Translations under genes and position numbers: made by a program | Notes under the pieces: generated by a model | Told to the model about the DNA's origin: nothing | Seen by the model: the letters and a program-made list of their open reading frames with translations, nothing else | The model's database searches: none | Source of the DNA: Pseudorhodoferax aquiterrae | GTDB taxonomy: Bacteria > Pseudomonadota > Gammaproteobacteria > Burkholderiales > Burkholderiaceae_C | Assembly: GCF_014652235.1 (NCBI RefSeq) | Contig: NZ_BMYK01000001.1 | Span: 392,982-456,981, forward strand | Reading direction: 5' to 3' | DNA: 64,000 bases | Shown: in pieces, positions 26,903 to 42,100 of the stretch | Position numbering within the stretch: position 1 is the first letter of the stretch | How the letters are laid out: each line of letters starts with the position of its first letter

Positions 26903-28044
26903 GCCGAAGGCTGCGACTGGCCATGCTGGGCGGCGGCGAGGGCGCTTTCATCGGCGCCGTGCACCGCATCGCCGCGCGGCTGGACGATTGCTATGAACTG
27001 GTGGCCGCAGCGCTCTCGTCCGACCCGGCGCGCGCGGCCGCCAGCGCCGCCGCGATCCACCTGCCGGCGGACCGCAGCTACGCCGACTGGCGCGAACTCC
27101 TCCGCGCCGAGGCCGCACGCCCCGATGGCGCCGAGGTCGTGGCCATCGTCACGCCCAACCACCTGCACGCGCCCATGGCCACGGCCGCGCTGCAGGCGGG
27201 CCTGCACGTGGTCTGCGACAAGCCGCTCGCGGTCTCGCTGGCCGAGGGGGAAGAACTTGCGCGCCTGGCGCGCCAGCACGGCCGCGTGTTCGCGCTGGCC
27301 CATGCCTACGCGGCCTACCCCATGGTGCGCCATGCACGCCACCTGGTCGCCAGTGGCGCGCTGGGCACCATCCGCCTGGTGCAGGCCGAATACCAGCAGG
27401 ACTGGCTCACGCGCGCCGAGGAGCAGGCCGGCAACAAGCAGGCCGCCTGGCGCAACGATCCCGCGCAGGCCGGCCCGGCCGGCTGCCTGGGCGACATCGG
27501 CACGCACGCCTTTCAGCTGGCCTGCTTCGTGACCGGCATGGTGCCCGAGCAGCTCAGCGCCGAGCTGACCAGCTTCGTGCCGGGCCGCGTGCTCGACGAC
27601 CACGTGCAGATGATGCTGCGCTATGCCAACGGCGCGCGCGGCCTGCTGTGGGCCAGCCAGGTCGCGGCGGGCTGCGAGAACGCGCTGCGGCTGCGCGTGT
27701 TCGGCACCGAGGCGTCCATCGCCTTCGACCAGGAGCAGCCGAACGAACTGTGGTTCACGCCGCTGGGTGGCGCGGCCCAGCGGCTCACGCGCGGCCGCGT
27801 GGACAGCGCCGCCGCCCGCCAGGCCACGCGCGTGCCGGCCGGCCATCCCGAGGGCTACCTGGAGGCCTTCGCCCAGGTCTACCGCGATGCGGCCGAACTG
27901 ATCCGCGCGCAGGCCGAAGGCCGCCCGGCCGACGCGCAGGCGCTGCAGGTTGCGACCGTGGAGGACGGCGTGGCCGGCCACCGTTTCATCGAGGCCGTGC
28001 TGCGCAGCAGCGCGGCCGACGGACGCTGGGTGCCGCTGGGCTGA
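26899..28044 (+). CDS. Gfo/Idh/MocA-family oxidoreductase
   Basis: A 381-residue NAD(P)-dependent sugar dehydrogenase. The Rossmann N-terminus [18 protein letters not shown] carries a glycine-rich loop, followed by the family motif [11 protein letters not shown] and [10 protein letters not shown] (EKP-type catalytic Lys). [14 protein letters not shown] supplies the catalytic His. It would oxidise a hydroxyl of a cyclic sugar or polyol, the usual partner reaction to the TIM-barrel enzyme encoded just before it. The exact substrate (inositol, 3-ketoglycoside or another) is not determinable here. Confidence 0.88.
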   Translation: MSRRLRLAMLGGGEGAFIGAVHRIAARLDDCYELVAAALSSDPARAAASAAAIHLPADRSYADWRELLRAEAARPDGAEVVAIVTPNHLHAPMATAALQAGLHVVCDKPLAVSLAEGEELARLARQHGRVFALAHAYAAYPMVRHARHLVASGALGTIRLVQAEYQQDWLTRAEEQAGNKQAAWRNDPAQAGPAGCLGDIGTHAFQLACFVTGMVPEQLSAELTSFVPGRVLDDHVQMMLRYANGARGLLWASQVAAGCENALRLRVFGTEASIAFDQEQPNELWFTPLGGAAQRLTRGRVDSAAARQATRVPAGHPEGYLEAFAQVYRDAAELIRAQAEGRPADAQALQVATVEDGVAGHRFIEAVLRSSAADGRWVPLG

Positions 28045-28101
28045 AGCCGGGCATCGGGGCGCGGGACTACACTGCGCGCGCCGCACTCTGCGGGGAGGCC
28101 C

Positions 28102-30684
<2,583 letters not shown>

Positions 30685-30687
30685 AGC

Positions 30688-31275
30688 TCAGGCGCCCAGC
30701 GCGGCCTCGATTTGTGCAAAGGTCTGGGCGCGCTCGTAGGTCTCCACGGGCGCGCCGAGCTGGCGCTCGATCTGCGTGGCCGAGAACATGCCGCGGATGG
30801 ACAGGGGCTGGTCGGGCAGCTGCTCGCTGACCAGCAGGTGCTGGCGGCCTGCGCGCTGCAGCGTGGCCACCAGGTCGCCGACATTGGCATGCCGCACGTC
30901 GGCCAGGCGCAGCACCTGCAGGCTGGACAGCGGGTGCATGAGGTCGGCCACGCTGAGGTCGGCCACCGTGCCCTGGCCCAGGTGGCGCAGCTGCATCGGG
31001 CGCTCGCCCAGCGTGTCCTGGGTGCTGATGATGCCCAGCAGGTGCTCGCGCTCGGTCACGAACAGCAGGCGCACGCCATACGTGATCATGGCCTCGTTGG
31101 CCGCGAACAGCGTGGCCTCGGGCGCGATGCCGACGGGTTGCGTCTGCGTGAAGTCGGTCATGACCTCGAGCGCCGGGGACTCCAGCGTGACCGGTTTGCC
31201 CGGTGCCGGCCGCGCCAGCAGCGCGCGCGCCGCAAGAGGGTGGGTGCCGAGGGGCTTGAAGCTCATGCCGGTCAT
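30688..31275 (-). CDS. CBS-domain protein
   Basis: A 195-residue protein made almost entirely of a CBS pair: the first unit spans about residues 35-100 (VMTDFTQTQPVGIAPEATLF ... LLGIISTQDTLGE), the second about residues 105-175 (LMHPLSSLQVL ... LLVSEQLPDQPLSIRGMFS). CBS pairs bind adenylates and act as energy or ligand sensors. The ATG at 31275 is preferred because AAAGGA precedes it. The gene is convergent with the hybrid kinase, with only 3 bp between stop codons. Partner unknown. Confidence 0.8.
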   Translation of the reverse strand: MTGMSFKPLGTHPLAARALLARPAPGKPVTLESPALEVMTDFTQTQPVGIAPEATLFAANEAMITYGVRLLFVTEREHLLGIISTQDTLGERPMQLRHLGQGTVADLSVADLMHPLSSLQVLRLADVRHANVGDLVATLQRAGRQHLLVSEQLPDQPLSIRGMFSATQIERQLGAPVETYERAQTFAQIEAALGA

Positions 31276-31510
31276 GGTGCGGTCCTTTGCAAGGCGGGTG
31301 GAGCGTGCCAGCGCCCTCTGGTGCAGCGGGCCCGCTCCGTCGGCCCGCGCGCCTTGTGGTGGGATGTGGCGCTGCCGGACCAGTATGCGACGCGCGGCTG
31401 GCAAGCGTCAAACCACGCGTCTCGGCGTTTTCGCTGACACGCGGGAGGCGGCCGCAGGCGTAGGCTGCGCCGGCGCATTCCGCGCCAACGACATGACGAG
31501 GAGACACCCG

Positions 31511-32950
31511 ATGCAATCCATGCGACCCCTGTTCCTGAGCCTGCTCGCAGCGGCCACCCTGGCCGCCTGCGGTGGTGGCGACGACGACAACACCCCCGAG
31601 GACACCCGCCCGCAGGACAGCCGCAACAGCTTCGTGCCGGCCGAGCCCAATGCCACGACCTTTCCGGCCCTGGCGGCGGCGCCCAGCGACACGGTGGACC
31701 CCGGAACAACCAGCCGCTGGGCCGGCGTGCTGGGCGGCGCAGCCTACCGCATCGAGGTGCCGCAGAACTGGAACGGGCGGTTGGTCATGTACGCCCATGG
31801 CTACGCGGGCACAGGCAACACGTTGGGCGTGAGCAACCCCTCCATCCGCCGCTACCTGATCCAGCAGGGCTACGCCTGGGCCGCCTCCAGCTACAGCAAG
31901 AACTATTACGACGTGCGCGCCGGCGTGGAGGACACCAACGCGCTGGCGCTGGCGTTCAACAGCATCGCCACCGCGCGCGGGCGCACACTCTCGCCGCCGC
32001 AGCGCAGCTACATCATCGGCCACTCCATGGGCGGACACATCACGGCCGCCGCCATCGAGGCCGAGGCGCAGTCCACCGCCAACAACCGCTACCGCTACCA
32101 CGGTGCGGTGCCGATGTGCGGCGTGCTCGGCGACACCGAGCTGTTCGACTACTTCACCGCGGCGCAGGTCACGGCCCAGGCGCTGGCCGGCGTGCCGCAG
32201 CAGCCGGTGGCGCAGTGGGCGGCGGTCTCGGCACAGGTCACGTCCGCACTGTTCACCAATTTCCCCTCGGCACCGACGGCACTGGGCCAGAGCTACCTGT
32301 CGGTGATCCAGAACCTGACCGGCGGGCCGCGGCCGCTGTTCGGGCTCGGCGTGGCGGTGGGCGGCTCCTTCGCGCCCGTGTGGGGCGTGTTCGGCAGCGA
32401 CGGCACGGTCAACGGCATCCTCAATGCCAACGTGACGGACACCACCCGGTTCACCTACGTGATCGACGGCAACCCGACGGCCAGCGCGGCGCTCAACGCC
32501 CAGGCGCAGAAGGTGACGGCGACGCCAGACGCCAACCGGCTGCGGCGCGACGGGCTGCGCTGGATTCCGAAGACCAACGGCGAGATCGGCATTCCGGTGG
32601 TGACGCTGCACACGCTGGGAGATCTGTACGTGCCGTTCAGCATGGAGCAGATCTACCAGCGCCGCGTGGCGGCCAAGGGCAACAGCGCCTGGCTGGTGCA
32701 GCGCGCGATCCGCGGCGCCTCGCACTGCGACTTCACCGTGGCCGAGCAGGTCGAGGCCTTCGAGGCCATGGTGCAGTGGGAGCAGGGCGGTGCCAGGCCG
32801 GGCGGCGACGACGTGGTCACCGCCACCACCGTGGCGGCGCCGACCTACGGCTGCACCTACACGCGCGACACGCTGGGGCCGGACGACAGCAGCACCACGG
32901 CGCAGCTGCGTGCCGCGATCGCGCAGAGCGGTGCCAGCTGCACGCCGTAG
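31511..32950 (+). CDS. Secreted lipoprotein alpha/beta-hydrolase
   Basis: A 479-residue putative outer-surface hydrolase. The signal peptide ends in the lipobox LAAC, followed by GGGDDD, so it is probably lipid-anchored. The hydrolase core shows the nucleophile elbow GHSMGG (Ser172), a later acid in LHTLGDLYVPF and the His in RGASHCDF. The start at 31511 is supported by GAGGAGA upstream. A 235-bp gap divergent from the CBS gene holds its promoter. The family resembles bacterial tannase/phthiocerol-type or uncharacterised extracellular esterases. The substrate is not evident. Confidence 0.78.
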   Translation: MQSMRPLFLSLLAAATLAACGGGDDDNTPEDTRPQDSRNSFVPAEPNATTFPALAAAPSDTVDPGTTSRWAGVLGGAAYRIEVPQNWNGRLVMYAHGYAGTGNTLGVSNPSIRRYLIQQGYAWAASSYSKNYYDVRAGVEDTNALALAFNSIATARGRTLSPPQRSYIIGHSMGGHITAAAIEAEAQSTANNRYRYHGAVPMCGVLGDTELFDYFTAAQVTAQALAGVPQQPVAQWAAVSAQVTSALFTNFPSAPTALGQSYLSVIQNLTGGPRPLFGLGVAVGGSFAPVWGVFGSDGTVNGILNANVTDTTRFTYVIDGNPTASAALNAQAQKVTATPDANRLRRDGLRWIPKTNGEIGIPVVTLHTLGDLYVPFSMEQIYQRRVAAKGNSAWLVQRAIRGASHCDFTVAEQVEAFEAMVQWEQGGARPGGDDVVTATTVAAPTYGCTYTRDTLGPDDSSTTAQLRAAIAQSGASCTP

Positions 32951-32961
32951 GCGCGGTCGGT

Positions 32962-33365
32962 CTAGTCCAGGCCGGCCCGGCCGCGGCCGGCCTTGATCTC
33001 CGAGCGGCGGCTCTTGCCTTCCAGCCGCCGCACTTTGGAGGCCAGCGTGGGCCGCGTGGCCTTGCGCACGCGCGGCGGCCGCGACACGCTCTGCACGAGT
33101 TCGTGCAGGCGCGAGAAGGCGTCGAGCCGGTTCATCTCCTGTGTGCGGTGCTGCTGCGCCTTGAGCACCAGCACGCCGGCCTGCGTGATGCGGCTGTCGC
33201 GCAGCGCCAGCAGCCGTTCCTTCACATCCTCGGGCAGCGACGAGGCCGGGATGTCGAAGCGCAGGTGGATCGCGCTGGACACCTTGTTGACGTTTTGGCC
33301 GCCCGCGCCCTGGGCACGGATGGCCGTCACCTCGACCTCCGACTCGTCGATGGCGAGGAGCCGGC

Positions 33366-33369
<4 letters not shown>
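32962..33369 (-). CDS. arfB: Peptidyl-tRNA hydrolase ArfB (alternative ribosome rescue)
   Basis: A 135-residue ribosome-rescue factor. The catalytic GGQ motif (G23-G24-Q25 in [12 protein letters not shown]) is close to the N-terminus, as in YaeJ/ICT1. The basic C-terminal tail ([20 protein letters not shown]) is the part that enters the empty mRNA channel of stalled ribosomes. The short length excludes RF1/RF2, which carry codon-recognition domains. It overlaps the acnA stop by 4 bp (ATGA), so it is translated from the aconitase mRNA. Confidence 0.92.
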
Positions 33370-36218
<2,849 letters not shown>

Positions 36219-36323
36219 GCCGGATGCTCCGTTTTATCTGGGTGGTGGGGCGGCGCCGCGGCTGCGGCGGGTGCCGGAGCATCGTACTCCGCCGTTGTAA
36301 CACCCGCGTCTGTGTGAACTATT

Positions 36324-36338
36324 TGGCACGCCACGTGC
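36324..36338 (+). promoter_or_regulatory. Candidate sigma-54 promoter for the minor pilin operon
   Basis: TGGCACGCCACGTGC keeps the -24 GG and -12 GC dinucleotides with exactly 10 bases between them and differs by one base from the TGGCACG-N4-TTGC consensus. It lies about 110 bp upstream of the first pilin gene on the same strand. Pilin genes are known sigma-54 targets in other bacteria. No activator-binding site was identified, so this is a pattern match only. Confidence 0.4.
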
Positions 36339-36445
36339 GGGGCTGCCGCAGGCCTGACCGCTCATCGCGCGCCGGGGGCCGCCTGACGCGGCTGCCGGGC
36401 GACATGCTTGTTTCGGGCGGTCTGGCGTTTAGGATGCGCTCTCCC

Positions 36446-36979
36446 ATGCGTCGCTTTTCCCGTGGCCATTTCCACCTTCCTGCGGCCCGCGGCTTCACCA
36501 TGCTCGAGCTCATGGTGGTCGTGGCCATCCTGGCCATCCTCGCGGCGCTGGCCGGGCCGAGCATGGTGCCGGTGATCGAGCGCTGGCGGGTGCGGCAGGC
36601 TGCGGAAGAGATGGTGGCGACCATGGCGTTCGCGCGCTCGGAAGCGATCAAGCGGGGGGGCAATGTGTCGGTGGCGCGCAGCACGCCCGGGACCGACCAA
36701 TGCGCGCTGCCGACCGACGTGGCCGACTGGCGTTGCGGGTGGACGGTGTCCGACGGCACGACCGTGTTGCGCGAATCGCCGTTGGGCAGCGGCGTCAGCG
36801 TCACCCATGCAGCCAGTTCTGGTTCCTTCGCGTTGACGCGCTGGGGCGATCCGGCGACCGGCGGCGCTGTGACCTTCGTCGTGGCGTCGACGCGCAGCGG
36901 TTCCACCGTGCGCTCGGCGGTCTGCCTGGGTGGCGGAGGGCGCATCCGCAGCAAGGCAGGGGCCAGCACATGCAATTGA
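36446..36979 (+). CDS. Type IV pilus minor pilin, GspH/FimT-like
   Basis: A 177-residue prepilin. The leader ends in Gly before FTMLELMVVVAILAILAAL, the class III signal cut and methylated by PilD, with the Glu at position +5. The C-terminal GspH/FimT domain is variable and contains paired cysteines. The ATG at 36446 gives a 16-residue leader; the in-frame ATG at 36434 is an alternative. It corresponds to FimT/FimU at the head of the minor pilin operon, which primes pilus assembly. Confidence 0.88.
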   Translation: MRRFSRGHFHLPAARGFTMLELMVVVAILAILAALAGPSMVPVIERWRVRQAAEEMVATMAFARSEAIKRGGNVSVARSTPGTDQCALPTDVADWRCGWTVSDGTTVLRESPLGSGVSVTHAASSGSFALTRWGDPATGGAVTFVVASTRSGSTVRSAVCLGGGGRIRSKAGASTCN

Positions 36980-37620
36980 TGGCACGGCGTCAGCGCGGCG
37001 TGACGCTGCTGGAATCCATGATCGCCATCGTGCTGGTGGCACTGGGCGTGCTCGGCATCCTGGGCATGCAACTGCGCACGCTGGCCGACACGCAGACCGC
37101 GGTGCGCCGCGCCCAGGCGATCCGTCTGATCGAAGATCTCGGCGAGCGCATCAAGGCCAATCCGACCTCGCTGACGGCGGCGGTCCTGGCCAACTACGCG
37201 GTGGGCTGGAACGCGGTCAGCGCCTCGCCGCCGAACTGCGCCAACGGCTGTGGGCCGGCCGACACAGCGCTGGCCGACATCGCGCAGTGGAAGGCCAATG
37301 TGGCCGCCACCATGCCGCTGGGCGAGGCCACGGTGTTCGTTGTCGCCCAGGGCGCAGCCACCAACGTGCGGCCGCAACTGGGCGTGATGGTGAGCTGGCG
37401 CGAGAACGAGCGCCAGCGCGAGGGTGCCACGGACGCCGAGAACGCGGCCTACAAGGCGCCGTTCGCGACGCCCACCGTGACCACCGGCGCCGTGACCGGC
37501 ACGACCAGCGTGAGCTGCCCCGCCGACCGCATCTGCCATCTGCAGTACCTGCAGCCCACGTTGCGCTGTGCGCCCTACGTGGTGGGTGATGCGGCCGATC
37601 CGAAGCTGTATTGCCCATGA
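36970..37620 (+). CDS. pilV: Type IV pilus minor pilin PilV
   Basis: A 216-residue prepilin. The very short leader MQLMARRQRG precedes VTLLESMIAIVLVALGVLGI, with Glu at +5. The order after a FimT-like gene and before a PilW gene identifies it as PilV. It overlaps the upstream gene by 10 bp and shares TGA/ATGA with pilW. Cysteine pairs (PPNCANGCGP, SCPADRICHL, LRCAP) suggest disulphide-stabilised loops. Confidence 0.88.
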   Translation: MQLMARRQRGVTLLESMIAIVLVALGVLGILGMQLRTLADTQTAVRRAQAIRLIEDLGERIKANPTSLTAAVLANYAVGWNAVSASPPNCANGCGPADTALADIAQWKANVAATMPLGEATVFVVAQGAATNVRPQLGVMVSWRENERQREGATDAENAAYKAPFATPTVTTGAVTGTTSVSCPADRICHLQYLQPTLRCAPYVVGDAADPKLYCP

Positions 37621-38426
37621 GCCGCGCCACCCAGTCCGGCGTCACGCTGCTCGAACTGCTGGTCGGGCTGGCCATCGGTCTGATGACCATTGCCGTGGCG
37701 CTGGGCGCACTGCTGATCTCGCGCGGCGTGTCCGGCACGGTCAGCGACGCCAGCCAGCTGCAGCAGCAAGGCGCCTATGCGCTGCGAGTCGTCGGCCGGC
37801 AGCTGCGGCAAGCAGGGGCGATCCGTCTGAATACGGCCTTCGGTGCTGCCGCCGGCGCAGCGGAAGATCCTGCCCAGCCTGTGGCGTTCGAAACCACCTT
37901 CGACCGCAACACGCGTACCTTGCAAAGCGATCCGACCTACGCGCTGCGCGTGGGATACCAGAACTTCACGGAAACGGTGTCGACCGCGAGCACGGCGCAG
38001 TCACTGCTCAGCGACTGCCTGGGCCGCAGTTCCACCACGGCGGCGGTGGTGCAGAGCGATTTCCGGCTGCAGCGGGCCACCGGTGCGTCGACGGGCGACC
38101 TGCTGTGCCGCGGGACGGACGGTTCCGAGGAAGCGCTGATCGGCAATGTGGCGGACTTCCGGGTGACGTACCTGGTGCAGACGCTGCCGACCGGCGGGGT
38201 CGGTGCCACGACCGTGCGCCGCGTCGCTCCAGCCGCGATGGCCACGGCGGATTGGGCTTCGGTCGTTGCGGTGGACGTCTGTCTGGAGCTTGTCGGCGAT
38301 GAGAACATCGACACGGCCGGTGCGACCTACCGCAACTGCGCCCAGTCGGACGTGTCGCTGGGCAACCGCATGCGCCTGGTCCTGCGCAACACCTTCCAGC
38401 TGCGCAGCCGGGGGGCGGCGCGGTGA
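37617..38426 (+). CDS. pilW: Type IV pilus minor pilin PilW
   Basis: A 269-residue prepilin-like protein with leader MSRATQSG before VTLLELLVGLAIGLMTIAVA. Length and position match PilW. The body contains SDCLGRSS and DLLCRG, cysteine pairs typical of the family. It overlaps pilV (ATGA at 37617) and pilX (GTGA at 38423), so the five minor pilin genes are translationally coupled. Confidence 0.88.
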   Translation: MSRATQSGVTLLELLVGLAIGLMTIAVALGALLISRGVSGTVSDASQLQQQGAYALRVVGRQLRQAGAIRLNTAFGAAAGAAEDPAQPVAFETTFDRNTRTLQSDPTYALRVGYQNFTETVSTASTAQSLLSDCLGRSSTTAAVVQSDFRLQRATGASTGDLLCRGTDGSEEALIGNVADFRVTYLVQTLPTGGVGATTVRRVAPAAMATADWASVVAVDVCLELVGDENIDTAGATYRNCAQSDVSLGNRMRLVLRNTFQLRSRGAAR

Positions 38427-39157
38427 GGCGCGCATCTGCGGGCCCAGTGCGTGGGCGCCAGCGCGGCATCTCGCTGCTGGTGGTGATGATCGTGGTGCTG
38501 CTGTCCTCGCTGTTGGCCTTGTGGGCATTCCGGTCCTCGCTGGTCAACGAAGCCATCGTGGGCAACGACGCCGATTACCAGCGCGCATTCGAGGCCGCCC
38601 AGGCCATGATCCAGGACGCCGAGCTCGACATCCAGGGCATGCGTGCGGACGGGACGAGTTGCGTGGCCGACGTCACCAACACCAAGACCTGCCGCACGGG
38701 CACGACGGTCCGGTTCATCGACGAGATGGCCGCCTTCCAGCGTTTGGTGACGCAGCTGTCGGCCGAGACTGCCAAGTGCCTGAACGGCATCTGCCTCAAG
38801 CGCACGGGCATTCAGGACTTCTGGACTGCGAAGGCCACGCTGGATCCCATGATCGCCGACAACGTCGGTGCGCGTTACGGCGAATACACCGGCGCGTTGC
38901 CAGCCAGAGGCAGTACGGCCATGGTCAATCCGCTGTTGACCGAACGCGCGGCCGGCCGCGGGGCCTGGTACTGGATCGAGGTCATGCAGTACGCCAGCAC
39001 TGGCGAATCCAGCGTTGTCTCGAACGCGTCGCAGACCATGGCGTTGAACCTGAGTCCGCGTGTGGTCTACCGCATCACCGCTGTGGCCCGGGGATTGAAG
39101 GAGGGCACGCAGGTGGTCCTGCAGTCGACCTTCGCGCGGCAGAAAGTCAGGGATTGA
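38423..39157 (+). CDS. pilX: Type IV pilus minor pilin PilX
   Basis: A 244-residue membrane-anchored minor pilin. The leader MRRASAGPVRGRQRG precedes ISLLVVMIVVLLSSLLALWA; the usual Glu at +5 is replaced by Val, as is common in PilX/GspK-type proteins. It starts with GTG at 38423 inside the pilW stop. The following pilY1 gene is 11 bp away with a strong GAAGGAGG ribosome site. PilX and PilY1 sit together at the pilus tip in the current model. Confidence 0.85.
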   Translation: MRRASAGPVRGRQRGISLLVVMIVVLLSSLLALWAFRSSLVNEAIVGNDADYQRAFEAAQAMIQDAELDIQGMRADGTSCVADVTNTKTCRTGTTVRFIDEMAAFQRLVTQLSAETAKCLNGICLKRTGIQDFWTAKATLDPMIADNVGARYGEYTGALPARGSTAMVNPLLTERAAGRGAWYWIEVMQYASTGESSVVSNASQTMALNLSPRVVYRITAVARGLKEGTQVVLQSTFARQKVRD

Positions 39158-39168
39158 AGGAGGCCACG

Positions 39169-42100
39169 ATGCGCGCACATCCCAGGGCCAGGCGCACGCT
39201 GCTGAGCGTGCTCATCGCGGCGATCGGCATGCCGTCGGCGCCGTTCGCGGCACAGTTGTCGCTGGCGCAGTTCCCCGCTGGCTCGGCCAGCCGCGCGCCA
39301 GCGCCGAACGTGATCCTCACGTTGGACGACTCCGGAAGCATGGGTTCGTCCGGAACGACGGGCTCGGGCATGCGCGAGCTCAAGACGGCTCTGCATGCCA
39401 TCTTCAGTGCGACCGCGCAGGTCATTCCGGACAACTCGATCCGCCTCGGCTGGAACACCTTCAACCAGTGCCAGACCGTCAATTCGAACGTCGATGGATG
39501 CAATGCGGTCCGGGTGCTCGATCCGGCGCATCGCACCAAGTTCCTCAACTGGGTGGGGCCGGCCAACGTGGCGTCCACAGGCAACCAGTTGCGCGGTTCC
39601 GGAAACACGCCCACGCACGCGGCCTATGCGGCGGCCGGCAACTACATCCAGAGCTCCTCGGCCACGGACACCAACGGGGCCTGGGCCGCGACGCCGGGAA
39701 CGACGCTGGCGCCGGTGCTGAGCTGCCGCCGCAACTACGTGATCGTGATGACGGACGGCGAGTGGAACGTCACGCCGGCAGCGCGTGCCGCCGGCACCAC
39801 CGCCCCCACGGGGACTTCCGTGACCTTGCCCGACGGGGTGACGCGTTACGACGCGACCAGCGCCGAAACACAGCTGTACCGCAATCCCAATGCCACCAAC
39901 TACAACAAGCTGGCGGATTTGACCTTCTACTACTGGGCCACCGATCTGAACACGAGTCTGGCGGACAACCTGAGGTTGGCGCCCAAGGTCTCCGGGGACA
40001 CGGTGTACCAGAGCGGCACGGGCAGCAGCCTGAGGTCGGTGACGCTGTCGCAGACCTGGAACCCGCGCAACGATCCCGCGACCTGGCAGCACATCCAGAC
40101 CTACACGATCGGTTTCCGCGATGCCGCCGAGTGGACGATCCGCCCGACCTGGGGTGACGACACGTACGCCGGCGATTTCCCTAGCCTCGTGACCGGCGCC
40201 GTCACTTGGCCGAATCCTGGCGCATCCAACGCGGCCAAGCGCATCGAGCTATGGGCCATGGCGCTGGCCGGCCGGGGTCGCTTCATCCCTGCATCGGATT
40301 CGGCCGGCCTGGTGGCGGCCTTCCAGGACATCTTCGGAGAGATCGCGGCCGACAACAGCACGCCGGTGACGAGCTTCGCCAACGCCTCGTCCTCGATCGC
40401 CTACTCGGCCACCACCCAATACACGAGCGGCTACTATGCCGACGGCTGGTACGGTTTCGTGCAGGCCGACACGGTGACGCAGGACACCAACACGGGCGGC
40501 ACCACCACCACGCCCGACACCACCTGGGGCACCAAGAGCGCCTCCCCGCCCAACCTCAACACGGCGGACAAGCTCAATGCGCTGGCCGCCACCGCCACGG
40601 GCATCGCCAACCGGCTGATCCTGAGCTGGCGCGACTCGGCGGCTGCGCCCGGGCCAACATCGTTCGAGTGGGCGGCTGACGAAACCTATCTGAGTACGGC
40701 ACAGAAGGACCTGCTCAAAGAGAGCACGGCGACGACAACTGCGGCCAACCTGCTTGGCCAGCAGCGGCTCAACTTCATTCGAGGGGACAGGAGTTTGGAG
40801 GGGACGACCTTGCGCACGCGCACGTCGATCCAGGGCGACATCGTCAACTCCAGCCTGTGGTACGTCGCCGATCCGGTCAGCAACTACGGCTTCGACAACT
40901 ACCAGGCATTCGCCAGGAAGCATGCCAAGCGCCTCCCCATGGTCTATGTCGGCGGCAACGATGGCATGCTGCACGGCTTTTCCGGCGTGGACGGCAGCGA
41001 GAAGATCGCCTATGTGCCCAAGGGCGTGATCCAGAATCTGCCAGAGCTCACACGCAGCAGCTACACGCACCGCTACTACGTGGACGGCTCGCCTTTCAGC
41101 GGCGACGTGTTCATCCCGTTCGGCAGCAGCACCGACCCGGAATGGCGCACGCTGCTGTTCGGTACGCTGGGCGCCGGCGGCAAGGGGTATTTCGTGTTGG
41201 ACGTGACCACGCCGGGCAGCACCGTCACCGGCAGCACCGCGGTGGAGTCCAACATGCTCAAGGCCAATGCCGCATCGCTCGTCGTGATGGACAAGACCTC
41301 GCCGGCCGGCTCGGCCGCGGAGGATGCCGACCTGGGCCACATCATGGTCGCCCCCGTGCTCGACGACAGCAACGCGCTCAAGACCACGCAGATCGTGCGC
41401 ATGAACAACGGGCGCTGGGCTGCTGTGATGGGCAACGGCTACAACAGCACGAACGAGCGCCCGGTGCTGCTGATCCAGTACCTGGATGGCGCCAAGGAGC
41501 TGTTCAAGATCGTCGCCAGCAGCACGACGGGCGCGAGCAACGGACTGTCGGCGCCGCGCCTGGTGGACCTGGACGGCAACGGCACGCCCGATCTGGTCTA
41601 TGCCGGCGATCTTCTGGGCAACCTCTGGAAGTTCGATGTGTCTGCGGCCAACCCAGCCAGCTGGAACGTGGCCTTCAGCGGGGCCGCCCTGAGCACCAGC
41701 ACCACCAACAGCCTCGTGTTCAATGGCACGCCGCTGTACCGCGCGGTCTACACCAGCGGCGGTGCCAGCAAGGCGCAGCCGATCACCGCACCGCCCGTCG
41801 TGCGCGCCAACGAGCGCGGCGCCACCGGGCTGATGGTGGCGTTCGGGACCGGGCGCAACCTGACCGAGGCCGACCGGACCGACACCTCGGTGCAGAGCGT
41901 CTATTCGGTGCTGGACAACACACGCTACAAGTTGGTGTCGGGCAAGGTGGTGGTCGACACCACCGTGGTCGCGCCCGCCGCCCTCGGCAGCGGGGTGACG
42001 AACCTCGTGCAGCAAACGGTCAGCGCTACCTCCACGACGGGTTCGAACGCAAGTGCCACGCGGACGTTCTGGACGGTGAGCCAGAACGATGTGCCATACA

